Counted from the first letter of the stretch, positions 1 to 9,719 are shown. The stretch: DNA of 64,000 nt from Bacteroidales bacterium (GCA_016715075.1 JADKBK010000001.1:310001-374000); one strand, 5' to 3'. Program-made: numbers and translations. Notes: a model not told the origin generated them from the letters alone.

Positions 1-49
1 AGAAAATTAAGCATCACAGATCTGTTTCAGAGAAAATTTAAGAATAATA

Positions 50-1144
50 ATGCTAAAGTACACTATAGGATTTAATAAACGGAAGTCAGAGGCTCAGGAG
101 AAACTGGTAGTTTTCAATCAAAAGAAGTTCCGTTTCTCAGACTGGTTTGCCGAGAAGGCTATTAAAGGAGTGGCCTTTCTTTCTATTGCTGTTGTCATCC
201 TGATCTTTATATTTGTTTTCAGGGAAGCATTTCCGATTTTCAGGATGGATAAAGCCAGTACCGCAACAAATACTGAAGTCCTTGTACAGGAAAGTTACGG
301 TGGTGCAGAGACTGAAACCGGATCTAGTCCGGTGGAAGACAAACAGGTTGATAATTCAACAGTTACTGCTACCCCGACAGACAGGCCATCCACTACTCTT
401 CTTTCTAATACATGGATGCCGGTATCAGACAATCCCAGATATGGTATCTGGCCATTATTTCTTGGAACAATGAAGGTCACTCTGATAGCTTTATTATTTG
501 CCGCTCCTCTCTCCATTCTTGCTGCTATCTACACGGCGATGTTTGCCAAGCCACGAATAAGAGAAATTATCAAACCTGTAATAGAGTTGTTAGCCGGATT
601 TCCTTCAGTTGTGATAGGCTTTTTTGCCCTGATGGTTATGGCAACGGTTTTTCAGGAGATGTTTGGATATGCCAGCAGGTTAAATGGGTTTGTCGGCGGC
701 ATTGCCATGGGGCTTGCAGCAATTCCAATAATTTATACACTTACTGAAGATGCTCTTACAGCGGTTCCAAAAACTTATACTGAAGCGAGCCTGGGTTTAG
801 GTGCAAGTCGCAGACAAACAGCATTTAGTGTTGTCCTGCCAGCTGCTGTCCCCGGAATATTTGCAGCTATTGTTCTTGGCATCGGACGAATATTCGGTGA
901 GACAATGATCGCACTGATGGCTACAGGGAATGCTGCAATGAGCTCAATAAACCCCTTCGATTCGGTAAGAACATTATCCGCTACAATCGGCGCAGAAATG
1001 GCTGAGGTTGTATTCGGGGATACTCACTACAGTGTTCTGTTTTTTATAGGATCATTACTATTCATATTCACTTTTGCCTTGAACGCCCTGGCTGAATTTT
1101 ATTTTAAGAATATGGTGATAAGACGGTATCAGGCGAAGAAATAA
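50..1144 (+). CDS. pstC: Phosphate ABC transporter permease PstC
   Basis: Inner-membrane permease subunit of the high-affinity phosphate importer, partner of PstA and PstB. The 364-residue protein has a first membrane segment at about residues 38-60, a hydrophilic Ser/Thr/Glu-rich periplasmic stretch at about 65-125, then the binding-protein-dependent permease domain with further helices. The cytoplasmic EAA loop, which contacts the ATPase, is seen as EASLGLGASRRQTAF near residues 244-258. An in-frame TAA at 8-10 blocks extension upstream, so the ATG at 50 is the sensible start. It is followed after 47 bases by pstA and then pstB. The binding protein PstS is not in the window and may lie just to the left. 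Family assignment is secure; the enlarged extracytoplasmic insert is common in Bacteroidota PstC. Confidence 0.95.
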   Translation: MLKYTIGFNKRKSEAQEKLVVFNQKKFRFSDWFAEKAIKGVAFLSIAVVILIFIFVFREAFPIFRMDKASTATNTEVLVQESYGGAETETGSSPVEDKQVDNSTVTATPTDRPSTTLLSNTWMPVSDNPRYGIWPLFLGTMKVTLIALLFAAPLSILAAIYTAMFAKPRIREIIKPVIELLAGFPSVVIGFFALMVMATVFQEMFGYASRLNGFVGGIAMGLAAIPIIYTLTEDALTAVPKTYTEASLGLGASRRQTAFSVVLPAAVPGIFAAIVLGIGRIFGETMIALMATGNAAMSSINPFDSVRTLSATIGAEMAEVVFGDTHYSVLFFIGSLLFIFTFALNALAEFYFKNMVIRRYQAKK

Positions 1145-1191
1145 CGGTGGGCAGGTAAGCTATGGGTATTAAAGAAGTTTAATGAAGCTAT

Positions 1192-2085
1192 ATGAACAGA
1201 AATATAAAAGATACAGTAGTTGAAGGAATAACAGGAGTCTCAGTTCTGCTTATCATTTTCATTATTGTCTCCATCCTGGCTGTTACAATTGTCGGCGGAT
1301 GGTCAAAACTGAACTGGACATTTCTTTCGGAATTTCCAAAAGACGGAATGACAAGGGGAGGAATTTTCCCGGCAATAGTAGGAACTGCTGCCATGACCCT
1401 AATTATGGCAATCGCAGCCGTCCCCTTTGGTGTGATAACCGCTATATACCTTGCAGAATACGCTAGCGAAAAATCTATAATGGCTAAGACTATCCGGTTT
1501 GCTGTTAAGACCCTGGCTGTCGTTCCATCAATAATTTTTGGTCTCTTTGGATTGGGTTTTTTCATTAGTTTCATAGGAAAGAACATGGATATCCTTCTTT
1601 CCGGAGGTGAACTAAAATGGGGTCAGCCAAATATTTTATGGGCCAGTTTGACTATGGCTCTGCTTACCCTTCCCGTTGTTATTGTTTCCGTTGAAGAAGC
1701 CATCAAAACAATTCCAAGGGAGATGAGGGAAGCCAGTCTTGCTCTCGGAGCTACCAAATGGCAGACTATTAAGAATGTTGTCCTTCCGGGTTCAATATCC
1801 GGAATATTGACCGGAACCATTTTGGCTGTCAGCCGGGGGGCAGGAGAGGTGGCTCCGATACTCTTCACAGGCGCTGCATACTTCCTGTCTGACCTGCCAA
1901 AATCCCTGAGTGATCAGTTTATGTCGCTGGGATACCATATCTACATCATGTCAACACAATCATCTGATGTGGATGCGACACTGCCAATACAGTTTGCAAC
2001 CACTCTTGTGCTGCTGCTGCTTACATTTTCACTCAATGCCGTTGCAGTGACACTCAGGTACAGAATACGAAGAAGAGCAAAATAG
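1192..2085 (+). CDS. pstA: Phosphate ABC transporter permease PstA
   Basis: Second permease subunit of the Pst phosphate importer, forming the membrane channel with PstC. The 297-residue protein starts with a transmembrane helix at about residues 12-38. A periplasmic section containing WTFLSEFPKDGMTRGGI is typical of PstA, and several further helices follow. The EAA loop is EASLALGATKWQTIKNVVLP at about residues 181-200. Length is normal for the family (about 280-300). Spacing of 47 bases to pstC and 66 bases to the preferred pstB start indicates one operon. Nothing unusual is seen. Confidence 0.95.
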   Translation: MNRNIKDTVVEGITGVSVLLIIFIIVSILAVTIVGGWSKLNWTFLSEFPKDGMTRGGIFPAIVGTAAMTLIMAIAAVPFGVITAIYLAEYASEKSIMAKTIRFAVKTLAVVPSIIFGLFGLGFFISFIGKNMDILLSGGELKWGQPNILWASLTMALLTLPVVIVSVEEAIKTIPREMREASLALGATKWQTIKNVVLPGSISGILTGTILAVSRGAGEVAPILFTGAAYFLSDLPKSLSDQFMSLGYHIYIMSTQSSDVDATLPIQFATTLVLLLLTFSLNAVAVTLRYRIRRRAK

Positions 2086-2151
2086 ATATTGCAGTACAGT
2101 TTTGTCAGGATTAAATTAAATAACAGATTGTCTTTTGAACAAATATTTTTT

Positions 2152-2910
2152 ATGAACGATTTTAAAGTAAAAGTAAAGGATCTTTCTCTCTGGTACGGGA
2201 CGAGCCGTGCGCTGAAAAACATCTCAATGGATATTCCTGAAAAGAAGGTAACTGCATTCATTGGTCCTTCGGGATGCGGTAAATCTACTTTTCTAAGAAC
2301 ACTGAACCGGATGAATGACCTCATTGACAATGTTACAATCAAGGGTGAAGTATACGTCGATAATATTAATATTTATGATAAGAATATAGATGTTGTCAAC
2401 CTGAGAAAAAAAGTCGGTATGATTTTTCAGAAATCGAATCCATTCGCAAAATCGGTTTATGATAATATTGCCTTTGGTCCGAGGATAAACGGGATCAGTC
2501 AGAAAAGCATCCTCGATGAAATCGTTGAACGTTCTCTTAAACAGGCTGCGATCTGGGATGAGGTAAAGGACAGACTTTTCAATTCGGCATTGAGCCTTTC
2601 CGGAGGACAGCAACAGAGGATCTGTATTGCCAGGTCACTGGCAGTAAATCCTGAGATCATCCTTATGGATGAACCAGCCAGCGCCCTCGATCCCATCTCA
2701 ACATCGAAGATTGAGGAACTGATCCATGAACTGAAGAAGGAATATACAATAATTATTGTCACACATAACATGCAACAGGCTGCCCGGACAAGCGATATGA
2801 CTGCCTTCTTTTATATGGGCGACCTTGTTGAAATGAATAGAACGGAGCTTATATTTTCCAATCCGGCAAAGAAGCAGACTGAGGATTATATTTCAGGACG
2901 TTTTGGATAA
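2152..2910 (+). CDS. pstB: Phosphate ABC transporter ATP-binding protein PstB
   Basis: Cytoplasmic ATPase that powers PstCA. The open frame reaches back to a TTG at 2089, but the ATG at 2152 gives a 252-residue protein, the standard PstB length, beginning MNDFKVKVKDLSLWYG. Walker A (GPSGCGKST), the ABC signature (LSGGQQQR), Walker B with its glutamate (ILMDEPASALDP) and the switch histidine (VTHNM) are all present and correctly ordered. It is last in the pstCAB operon. In many bacteria PstB also takes part in phosphate signalling with PhoU and PhoR, whose genes lie convergently next door. Confidence 0.96.
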   Translation: MNDFKVKVKDLSLWYGTSRALKNISMDIPEKKVTAFIGPSGCGKSTFLRTLNRMNDLIDNVTIKGEVYVDNINIYDKNIDVVNLRKKVGMIFQKSNPFAKSVYDNIAFGPRINGISQKSILDEIVERSLKQAAIWDEVKDRLFNSALSLSGGQQQRICIARSLAVNPEIILMDEPASALDPISTSKIEELIHELKKEYTIIIVTHNMQQAARTSDMTAFFYMGDLVEMNRTELIFSNPAKKQTEDYISGRFG

Positions 2911-2972
2911 GCCCTATAGTCTTCGGTCTTAACTTAAGAATCAATTTGAATATCTGGAAATCAGAATAAAAT

Positions 2973-3190
2973 GGGGCTGTAGAAAGTACAAATCCAATAA
3001 CAGCAAAGTACGCAAAGATAAAACATTGACAATATGATCTTGCGCAAAACTGACCTATTATATAACTCTTGCATTCATGGTCGGAAATTGATTTTTTTTG
3101 GAAGAAACGGCAGGGGTAAATAAGATTTTCATCTTTGAGATTTTTTGAAGTTCCTACAATTTCTTAGGTGGCGGCCTTTGCGGTTACTAT
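2973..3190. repeat. Degraded palindromic intergenic element, cgcaaag core
   Basis: This fills the gap between the convergent pstB and phoR ends. The left side (from 2973) reads GGGGCTGTAGAAAGTACAAA and is followed by cgcaaag-type units; the right side near 3170-3190 carries the inverse pattern gcctttgcggtt. It matches, with decay, the cleaner elements at 7510, 28255 and 47815. No gene is seen here. Confidence 0.5.
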
Positions 3191-3254
3191 AAGGACACAA
3201 AGGACTTTTACAACACAGGTAATAAAGCAAATGGGACCTGGTTAATAAACCTTA

Positions 3255-5015
3255 TTATTTTGGCAGCGAGAAGAGAAACTCTATTCCCCCTCCATTTTTA
3301 TTTCTGGCCTGTATATCACCTTTATGCAACAAGATTGCATTCTTTACAATCGCAAGTCCCAGACCTGTTCCTCCGCTTTTTCTTGACCTTCCGGAATCAA
3401 CCCTGTAGAATCTTTCAAATACTCTTGAAAGGTGTTCCTCGGGAATTCCCACACCGTTATCCGAGAAGGAAAAATGGCAGAATTTATCATCCTGGGTATA
3501 TAATTCCAATGTCGCAGTAGTATTATTTCCTGCATAGTTGACTGAATTTTCAAGCAGGTTCTGGAAAACAGACGTTATAAGCGATCGGTTGCACATTACC
3601 TGAATATTATCATCTACATTGACTTCAACATTCATTCCACGTGCCTTAATAGCCGACATGAAATTTTCTTTAACCTCTTGAAACAGTTCTTTTACATTTA
3701 TTTTTTCCTTTGAAAAGGAATTGCCTGCTTCCTCAATTTTATTTATAACAACAATATCATTAATAAGGTCTGTTAACTTGTCAGTCTGGGCAAGTGCTTT
3801 TTCCAGGAAATACTTCTGTTTTTCCTGCTCCATAGCCGGCTCATTGATCAGTGTTTCAATATACCCCTTGACAGATGAGACAGGGGTCTTAAGTTCATGA
3901 GCAATATTGGATGTCATTTCCTGTTTAATCTGGCGGCTCTTCTCGGCAACTGTTATATCACTAAGTATTATTTCAAAGCTCTTGTCGTTGAATACTGCGC
4001 ACTGCACTCTGAAAAATTTGCCATTCTTCCCTATCTGGAACTCAGCTTTTGGCAGATCTGATGATTTAATTTCAGAATTTGACATTTTATCTACGAATTC
4101 GACTATAGGAATGAAGTCCGGAATCCTGAAAAAGTTGGAGGAAGAAATTGTCAGTTCACCGGAAATCATATTCATATATTGAATGAAATGGTTATTGGTG
4201 AGTATTTTTGATTTATCAGATGAAAAGAAGGCTATTCCTTCATTCAGTGCATTCAGATGGCTGAAGAGTTTTTCTTTTTCATTTGCCAGTTCATGCTGTG
4301 TTTTCAGCATTTTATTGTAAATCCCGAGAATCTCTTCGCCGATAATCCCAAGTTCATTTTGAGGGAATTTTCAGTCGGATTCGAAAGGCTCATTATTTGC
4401 GACCTTAACAGCAAAATCTTTCAATTTTGCAATCGACTTTCCGAATTTATTTGTTACAGCAAGCAGAATTATCCAGATGGCAATGAAAGCCAGGGTTATT
4501 GTGATTAGAAAATATTTTTTTGCAGTCAGGAAATTGATGATCTTAATATCATAAACTACAGCAGCCCTGATGTAATATCTCTTATAATATTTTGAATAAT
4601 AGTAGTACTCCTGCCCTGTGGAGCCGGATTTTCTGATCGAAGTACCAAAGTCTGAATAAAGTGATTCGCTTATCTCCGGCCTGTTTTTATGGTTTTCAAG
4701 ATTCTTCCAGTCACGGACCGAGCTGTCATAAATTACATCTCCGGAAGTGTTTACTACTGTAACACGAAGATTCTCATGCGGAAACAGATTTACTATTGAA
4801 TCGGCCAGAACCCAGTTACCGTTTTCGTATATTGAATTTACGATAATGTAATTGTCTATAACCTTGGTTATATTGTCAAGTTCATCATTAAGAGTATTGA
4901 TCCTGAATTCTTTTTCCCTTTTATAGAGATAGGAGAGTATAAGAAGTGTGAAGAGTAAAAAGATTGATGAATAATAAAGAAAAAGATTATTTCTGAACTT
5001 ATTTCTTATAATCAT
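3255..5015 (-). pseudogene. phoR: PhoR-type phosphate sensor histidine kinase, interrupted by an in-frame TGA
   Basis: Membrane histidine kinase expected to phosphorylate the adjacent response regulator under phosphate limitation. The N-terminal part (5015 to 4374, 214 codons) has a transmembrane helix at about residues 12-30, an extracytoplasmic sensor of about 135 residues and a second helix at about 168-190. The TGA at 4373-4371 then stops translation inside the HAMP linker. The same frame continues without any shift through KFPQNELGIIGEEIL, a PAS-like segment, the phospho-acceptor motif NIAHELKTPVSSVKG, the N box (NLLENSVNYA) and the G boxes (DNGVGIP, GGTGLGLAIVKN). A C-terminal piece could restart at the ATG at 4310. 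The complete frame would be 586 residues. This is either a nonsense mutation giving a split or dead kinase, or a single base error. It follows phoB by 18 bases. Confidence 0.85.
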
Positions 5016-5033
5016 ATATGATACGTTAAATCA

Positions 5034-5720
5034 TTAAAATTCAAAATAGTAACCATAACCGGTTTTGTTTTTCAGGAATGGACCAAATTCCCCCAGCTTG
5101 GCGCGAAGTCTGGTAATGTTTACATCTACAGTGCGTTCAGTTACAATGACATCCTGTCCCCAGATCCTTGAAAGCAGATCGTCTCTGGAAAAAACCTTGC
5201 CTTGATTCTCCAGCAGGACTTTCAGAATCTCATATTCCTTCTTTGTCAATTCTACACGTTCATCATTGATAATTACTCTTTTTCGTACTGTGTCAAGGTC
5301 AATACCGTTGAATTGCATTATTGATTTATTCTTGATCTTATCAGTATATGACCTTTTAAGAACAGCTTTGATCCTGGCAGTCAGTTCATTAATTGAAAAT
5401 GGTTTTGACACATAATCGTCGGCTCCTAAGCTAAAACCGGTAAGTATGTCATTTTCAGTATCTTTTGCTGTCAGGAAAATTACAGGGATATCAATATTCA
5501 GCTCTTTTCTTAACTTATCGGCAAACCTGAAACCCGACATAGTCCCCATCATTACATCAAGGAGAATAAGATCAAAATCAGAAAGTGTCTTGTTAAGCGC
5601 TTCTTCTGCAGAGTGTGCAACCTCTGTGTAAAAACCATCGTTACCGAGATTGTACTGAAGAATTTCACAAAGATCTTCTTCATCATCCACAATTAGAATA
5701 TGCTTACCCTTTAATTCCAT
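5034..5720 (-). CDS. phoB: PhoB-like response regulator (OmpR family)
   Basis: DNA-binding response regulator, presumed partner of the downstream PhoR-type kinase and activator of the phosphate regulon. Residues 1-120 form the receiver: acidic pair Asp12-Asp13, phospho-acceptor Asp55 (LILLDVMMG), and the conserved lysine in DDYVSKPF near residue 107. The C-terminal winged helix has the recognition segment RTVDVNITRLRAKLG typical of OmpR/PhoB. The length of 228 residues is normal. Position between phoU and phoR supports the phosphate assignment; by domain structure alone it could be any OmpR-family regulator. Confidence 0.9.
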   Translation of the reverse strand: MELKGKHILIVDDEEDLCEILQYNLGNDGFYTEVAHSAEEALNKTLSDFDLILLDVMMGTMSGFRFADKLRKELNIDIPVIFLTAKDTENDILTGFSLGADDYVSKPFSINELTARIKAVLKRSYTDKIKNKSIMQFNGIDLDTVRKRVIINDERVELTKKEYEILKVLLENQGKVFSRDDLLSRIWGQDVIVTERTVDVNITRLRAKLGEFGPFLKNKTGYGYYFEF

Positions 5721-5731
5721 TCAGTTTAAAA

Positions 5732-6445
5732 TTACTTGTTTTCATCAGGATTTGGCTGATTCGAATTCAATCCGGCGTGCCGGATATCTGTACCATGAAT
5801 AGAATATATTGAAGCTTCAGCTATGTTGGTGGCATGATCGGCTATTCTCTCCAGATTAGTTATTATATTTTTAAGGTCAATATAACTCAGGAGCATCTCT
5901 TTTGTTTTTTCACTTGCTTTTGACTTTGAAATGCTGTTTATCAGAAGTTTACGATTCATGTCATCAACTATCTCATCATTCTTAATAGTCCATATAGCAT
6001 ATTCATTATCATTGTTTATGAATGAAAGGAGAGATTTTTCAACCATTGATATGCCTGACAGGAGCATAACATTGAGAACTTCAAGCATAGCCTGATATTC
6101 GGCGGTATTCTTTATGTTTTCAATTGAATCGATGATATTCAGAACAAGATCTCCAATGCGTTCAAGGTTGATCGTCATTCTGTAAACAGCTATGATCTTA
6201 CGGATATCTGAAGCTACTGGCTGATATAGTACGATGGAATTAATAAATTTTTCACTTATTAATACTTCATATCTGTCAATTTCATTCTCCCTTTCCCTGA
6301 TCTCAATCCGTAAAGTTTCATGTTCATTCTTATCAGTCTCCCTCATGAATCTTTCCAGAAGTTTCAGCTGACCAAGAATAATGTCAGCCATCTCTTCAAA
6401 TGATTTTATGATATCAAGTATTGATTCTTCTCTTTTAGTCTTCAT
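5732..6445 (-). CDS. phoU: Phosphate signalling protein PhoU
   Basis: Cytoplasmic helical-bundle protein that links the Pst transporter to the PhoR kinase and represses the regulon when phosphate is plentiful. The 237-residue protein shows two tandem PhoU domains: residues about 10-105 with the RIGDLVLNIIDSIENI segment, and about 120-220 with NLERIADHATNIAEASIY. The ExxxD-type metal-binding and hydrophobic heptads of the family are visible. It is first in a minus-strand operon followed by phoB (11-base gap) and phoR. Its start lies in a 320-base divergent intergenic region that may carry control sites. Confidence 0.92.
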   Translation of the reverse strand: MKTKREESILDIIKSFEEMADIILGQLKLLERFMRETDKNEHETLRIEIRERENEIDRYEVLISEKFINSIVLYQPVASDIRKIIAVYRMTINLERIGDLVLNIIDSIENIKNTAEYQAMLEVLNVMLLSGISMVEKSLLSFINNDNEYAIWTIKNDEIVDDMNRKLLINSISKSKASEKTKEMLLSYIDLKNIITNLERIADHATNIAEASIYSIHGTDIRHAGLNSNQPNPDENK

Positions 6446-6765
6446 TCCCGATAATATTAAAAAAAAATATGCCTGGCTGGAAACCAGGATCTTATTGTTT
6501 AAAAATTAACCATGTTGCAAAGATAATTTCATTTATTGTTACAGTTGTCACAAACGTATTACTAATTTGTTACAATTCGGTTACTGTAAATCACTCAGAT
6601 GCAAAGAATCACATGATGCAACAAATAGTATCACTAAAGTAATAGAAAATTTTAAATAGCTCTTCCGGTACAATGGGGGCGTTTTGCAGGATCAGAATGA
6701 AAAAAAAATCATTTCCGGTTAAGCACCGGATTTTATAACTTGCAGGCTAATTAAATGAAAAGCCA
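6446..6765. promoter_or_regulatory. Divergent upstream region of phoU with candidate PHO-box-like repeats
   Basis: A 320-base AT-rich gap without a gene. It contains four related heptamers on the + strand: TGTTACA at 6537-6543, TGTCACA at 6546-6552, TGTTACA at 6568-6574 and GGTTACTG at 6579-6586. The two pairs are about 31 bases apart. Phosphate regulators of the PhoB/PhoP class bind direct repeats of this general kind (TTAACA or CTGTCAT types). The link is inference from position and repeat structure only. No CCCC or cgcaaag repeats occur here. Confidence 0.3.
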
Positions 6766-7455
6766 ATGCTAAAACAAATTATATCAATAACCTCGGTTCT
6801 TATATTTGGAATCTGCACTTCATTCTCTCAGTCATTTATTGCCCCTAATGCAGCTCTAAAAAGTCATGAGACTCTTGAGATCATGAAAGTTGTGATATCT
6901 GAAGAGAAGACGGATATTTTTCTGAAAGTTGAAAACCGCATTTCAGGAGGTAATTTCTGTGCTGACAGGAAAATCTACATAATTTATCCCGACGGGAACA
7001 GGAGTCTGCTTATTTCATCAAACGGGATACCAGTCTGTCCCGACACCTATAAGTTTAAATCACCGGGTGAACAGCTTGATTTCGTTCTTACATTTCCACC
7101 ATTAAAGAAAGGAACAGGATCCTTTAACCTGATTGAAGATTGCAGCGAGAACTGTTTTTCATTCTATGGCATAATACTCGATCCTGATCTCAATAAGGAG
7201 ATCAATGATGCCTTTGCACTGGTTGAGAATAATGAACCGGCTAAAGCGATGGTTAACTTCATCAGGATTGCTGAGGAAAAAGTTAAAAAGAATGCAGGAG
7301 CCGATGGTCTCCTCTATATGAATATTGTTAAACTCTCAAAAGAGACGGGCAGGACTGTCAAAGCATCCGCATGGTATAAAAAGCTTGAGTCTTCCGGTTT
7401 ACCAGAAACTGCTATGTATATTAAGCATCTCAATTCTCTTGGTATTAAATACTAA
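6766..7455 (+). CDS. Secreted protein of unknown function
   Basis: A 229-residue protein with a signal peptide (residues 1-21, cleavage after SFS). About residues 30-135 look like a small beta-rich domain with five cysteines (GNFCADR, PVCPDTY, EDCSENCFSF), probably oxidised in the periplasm. About residues 140-229 are helical with TPR-like spacing (NEPAKAMVNFIRIAEEKVKKNAGADGLLYMNIV). I do not recognise a named family. It is transcribed divergently from phoU across a 320-base gap and could share its regulation, but that is only position-based. The ATG at 6766 follows a run with no good ribosome site, as is normal in this genome. Confidence 0.7.
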   Translation: MLKQIISITSVLIFGICTSFSQSFIAPNAALKSHETLEIMKVVISEEKTDIFLKVENRISGGNFCADRKIYIIYPDGNRSLLISSNGIPVCPDTYKFKSPGEQLDFVLTFPPLKKGTGSFNLIEDCSENCFSFYGIILDPDLNKEINDAFALVENNEPAKAMVNFIRIAEEKVKKNAGADGLLYMNIVKLSKETGRTVKASAWYKKLESSGLPETAMYIKHLNSLGIKY

Positions 7456-7509
7456 TGCTGGTTTTCTCCATGGTCTGCAATGAAATAGATATTACGAGGT
7501 TCTTTAGTA

Positions 7510-7650
7510 GATCTTTTTAACCGCAAAGGACACAGAGGAAAACGCAAAGTACGCAAAGATGAATCATTGATATTTATCTCTTTGCGAGCTTTGCGTAATG
7601 ACTTTGCGAACTTTGCGGTTTATGGATTTGGCCTTTTTCAACCCGGGCGT
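7510..7650. repeat. Palindromic MITE-like element, cgcaaag core
   Basis: The left half reads tttttaaccgcaaagg...cgcaaagtacgcaaag; the right half reads ctttgcgagctttgcg...ctttgcggttt and ends in cctttttcaacccgggc. The halves are inverted copies, so the RNA of either strand could fold into a long hairpin. Related elements lie at 2973, 15580, 28255 and 47815. It contains no open frame of interest. Confidence 0.75.
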
Positions 7651-7728
7651 AAATCTATCATACCAAACAAATCGGAAACCAGGATTAAAACTTCATTTTT
7701 CCTCCAGAGTTACAGATAGGATTTGTCA

Positions 7729-7761
7729 TAAAAAAGGCTGAATCATCCGATCCAGCCTTTT
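7729..7761 (-). terminator. Intrinsic terminator of the OmpP1/FadL gene
   Basis: On the minus strand a 9-bp stem (AAAAGGCTG / CAGCCTTTT) with a 12-base loop is followed by a run of T, 22 bases after the stop codon of the 7783-9426 gene. The arms are at 7732-7740 and 7753-7761. Confidence 0.8.
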
Positions 7762-7782
7762 CATTATAAGTATATAATTCTG

Positions 7783-9426
7783 TTAGTTTCCTCCGAAGTG
7801 GAAATTAAGTCCAAGTGCAACCAGCCATGTTTTCTTGGCATAGTTTTCTGTAACTGGGGAACCAGGGTACATTGGATTATTATTTAAATAGTGAGTGAAC
7901 TCTTTGGAATATGTGTCATAGCTTGTATACTGTCCTCCAAGATTGAGATCTATCATTGGTGAGATCCTGTATCCAAAACCACCTCCAAATGAATTGGTAT
8001 TTGTGCTGTAGGTCATATCACTCTGGTATTTGTCATTAACACCAGTCGAGGTAGCAACCCATCCTGCACTGATACGCAATTTTTCTGTGATTGCATATTC
8101 GGCACCAAGCCCATATTCCATGAAATTGTTGTCTATCATATTTATATCAATAGCTTCACTTCCGTCATAATCTACTTTCTTGTCAAAATATGTATTAAAG
8201 GAAGCAGAAAGTTTCAGTTTGTCAATTGGTTTGACGTCAACGCCTACAGTCAATAAAGCGGGCATATCAGCAACTACCTTCGTATCATTTATGAATATAC
8301 CTCCACTCTTGTTATCAAAAACTTTTGTTGTTAATTCAAGTTTAGTCTGGAATTCATATTTCACAGCAATATTTAGTTTGTCTGATGGTGAAATATTAAC
8401 GCTTAGTATTGGAGTATAACCTGTTCCTGTCTCTTCAGCATCAACATAGGTATCCCCTGTAGCTGAAGCAGTTGCTGCCATGGTATTTGATTTTGCTGTG
8501 AATTGAGGAGCGGCAACACCCATGATAGCCTGAGCCTGGGCAATTGAAATACCGGTAGGATCCTGTCCTGCAGCGCCTACAATAGTCTGAATCTGGGTTA
8601 TTTGTTCAGCTGTCAGTCCAGCAGCTGTTCCGTTTGACAAAGGTATGCTTCCACCACCACCATCAATTATAGGCTGTAATCCGGTATAGTAAGCATTGGC
8701 ACCTGTTGCTAATGTTGCCAATGTGGCAGCGCCTGAGGTGAAAAAATCGCTGGCATGAACCATTCCTCCGGTGTAGGCCGCCCCAAATGCGGGATAATTC
8801 GGATTAATGCTGATGTTTTTCAGGTAGCCGTTATAGGTGTTTTTCGCTGAAACCAATCTTACCCCGGCAGCAACCGAAATCATATCATTGATTTTATACC
8901 CGACATTGGCCTGGTAGCCAAAATATACTGATGTTCCTTCAAAAAAGATATCAGCAGAAGATCCGGTTGTTGGTATGCCTTGAAGTGCCAAAAGTGGTAG
9001 AAGATCAGCTACTTGCATTTCAAAAGAGGGCAAGCCTTTATCGTAAGTTGCTCCTCCTCCGCCTCCAACAGGATTAAATCCTGCAGAAAAAGAAAATTTC
9101 CCGGTATTAAAGGCAACGTAGACCCCAGGATAGATAGGAGCACTGACATTACCAATAAATTCTTTTGGATGAGGGTTAAGATGTTCGTAATTGCTTGTGA
9201 TCGTTTTTGTCTGGGTAATGGTCTGGTTATTAATTGATACATATAAACCATCACCAAGTTTGGTCAAACCTGCAGGATTGAAATAGACCGCGTCAATGTC
9301 AGTTGAGGCATTGCGGTTCTGTAGACGTGTGTACATGGCACTCTGGTTATTGTTGGTAACCAGTCCGCCAGCAAACAAACTGCCAGAGATAAGCACAGTA
9401 GTAACAGACGTTAAGATTTTTCTCAT
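7783..9426 (-). CDS. OmpP1/FadL/TodX-family outer-membrane transport protein
   Basis: Outer-membrane beta-barrel of the long-chain fatty acid / hydrocarbon transporter class. The open frame extends to 9468, but the ATG at 9426 gives a proper signal peptide (MRKILTSVTTVLISGSLFAGG) and a 547-residue protein. Directly after the signal the family hallmark is seen: NNNQSAMYTRLQNRNASTD followed by AVYFNPAGLTKLGDG, the N-terminal hatch that plugs the barrel. An Ala/Gly-rich insert at about residues 240-320 is the least conserved section. The protein ends in a phenylalanine-rich final strand (WLVALGLNFHFGGN), as expected for BAM-dependent barrels. Its own terminator lies 22 bases downstream. The substrate cannot be inferred. 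Confidence 0.88.
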   Translation of the reverse strand: MRKILTSVTTVLISGSLFAGGLVTNNNQSAMYTRLQNRNASTDIDAVYFNPAGLTKLGDGLYVSINNQTITQTKTITSNYEHLNPHPKEFIGNVSAPIYPGVYVAFNTGKFSFSAGFNPVGGGGGATYDKGLPSFEMQVADLLPLLALQGIPTTGSSADIFFEGTSVYFGYQANVGYKINDMISVAAGVRLVSAKNTYNGYLKNISINPNYPAFGAAYTGGMVHASDFFTSGAATLATLATGANAYYTGLQPIIDGGGGSIPLSNGTAAGLTAEQITQIQTIVGAAGQDPTGISIAQAQAIMGVAAPQFTAKSNTMAATASATGDTYVDAEETGTGYTPILSVNISPSDKLNIAVKYEFQTKLELTTKVFDNKSGGIFINDTKVVADMPALLTVGVDVKPIDKLKLSASFNTYFDKKVDYDGSEAIDINMIDNNFMEYGLGAEYAITEKLRISAGWVATSTGVNDKYQSDMTYSTNTNSFGGGFGYRISPMIDLNLGGQYTSYDTYSKEFTHYLNNNPMYPGSPVTENYAKKTWLVALGLNFHFGGN

Positions 9427-9649
9427 AGTTTTTGGTTTAAGTTTTAAGTCAACAGGATTAGTGAGCACTTTTCACATTGATCACATATCCAATAACGGTT
9501 TTTTAAAATGTTTGGTATATTCTGGTTTGGTTAAAAAAACAGTCAAATGTAGAAAAATAATTCTTTCCTGCAATAGTTCGGAAATAGGATATTGGCAGTT
9601 AGTCCATTATAAGGGTTTCCGGAGTACGTTCGAATTTGACACAATAAGA

Positions 9650-9718
9650 AAGACGAAGAGACTGAGGGACGGAGGGACAGAGAGACAGGTAGACAGGGAG
9701 ACTTAGGGACTGGGAGAA
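9650..9718. repeat. Degenerate octamer array (gagacgaa type), left of the S23 gene
   Basis: About eight units of the GA-rich octamer family (gagactga, gggacgga, gggacaga, gagacagg and variants). It ends one base before the stop codon of the four-helix-bundle gene, in the opposite orientation to the much longer array on that gene's other side. Confidence 0.7.
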
Positions 9719-9719
9719 G

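Noticed and set aside
4371..4373. TGA as a sense codon (recoding)
   Set aside because: TGA ends other genes here, such as the aminotransferase (ATGA overlap), the sulfatase and hisC, so it is a normal stop.
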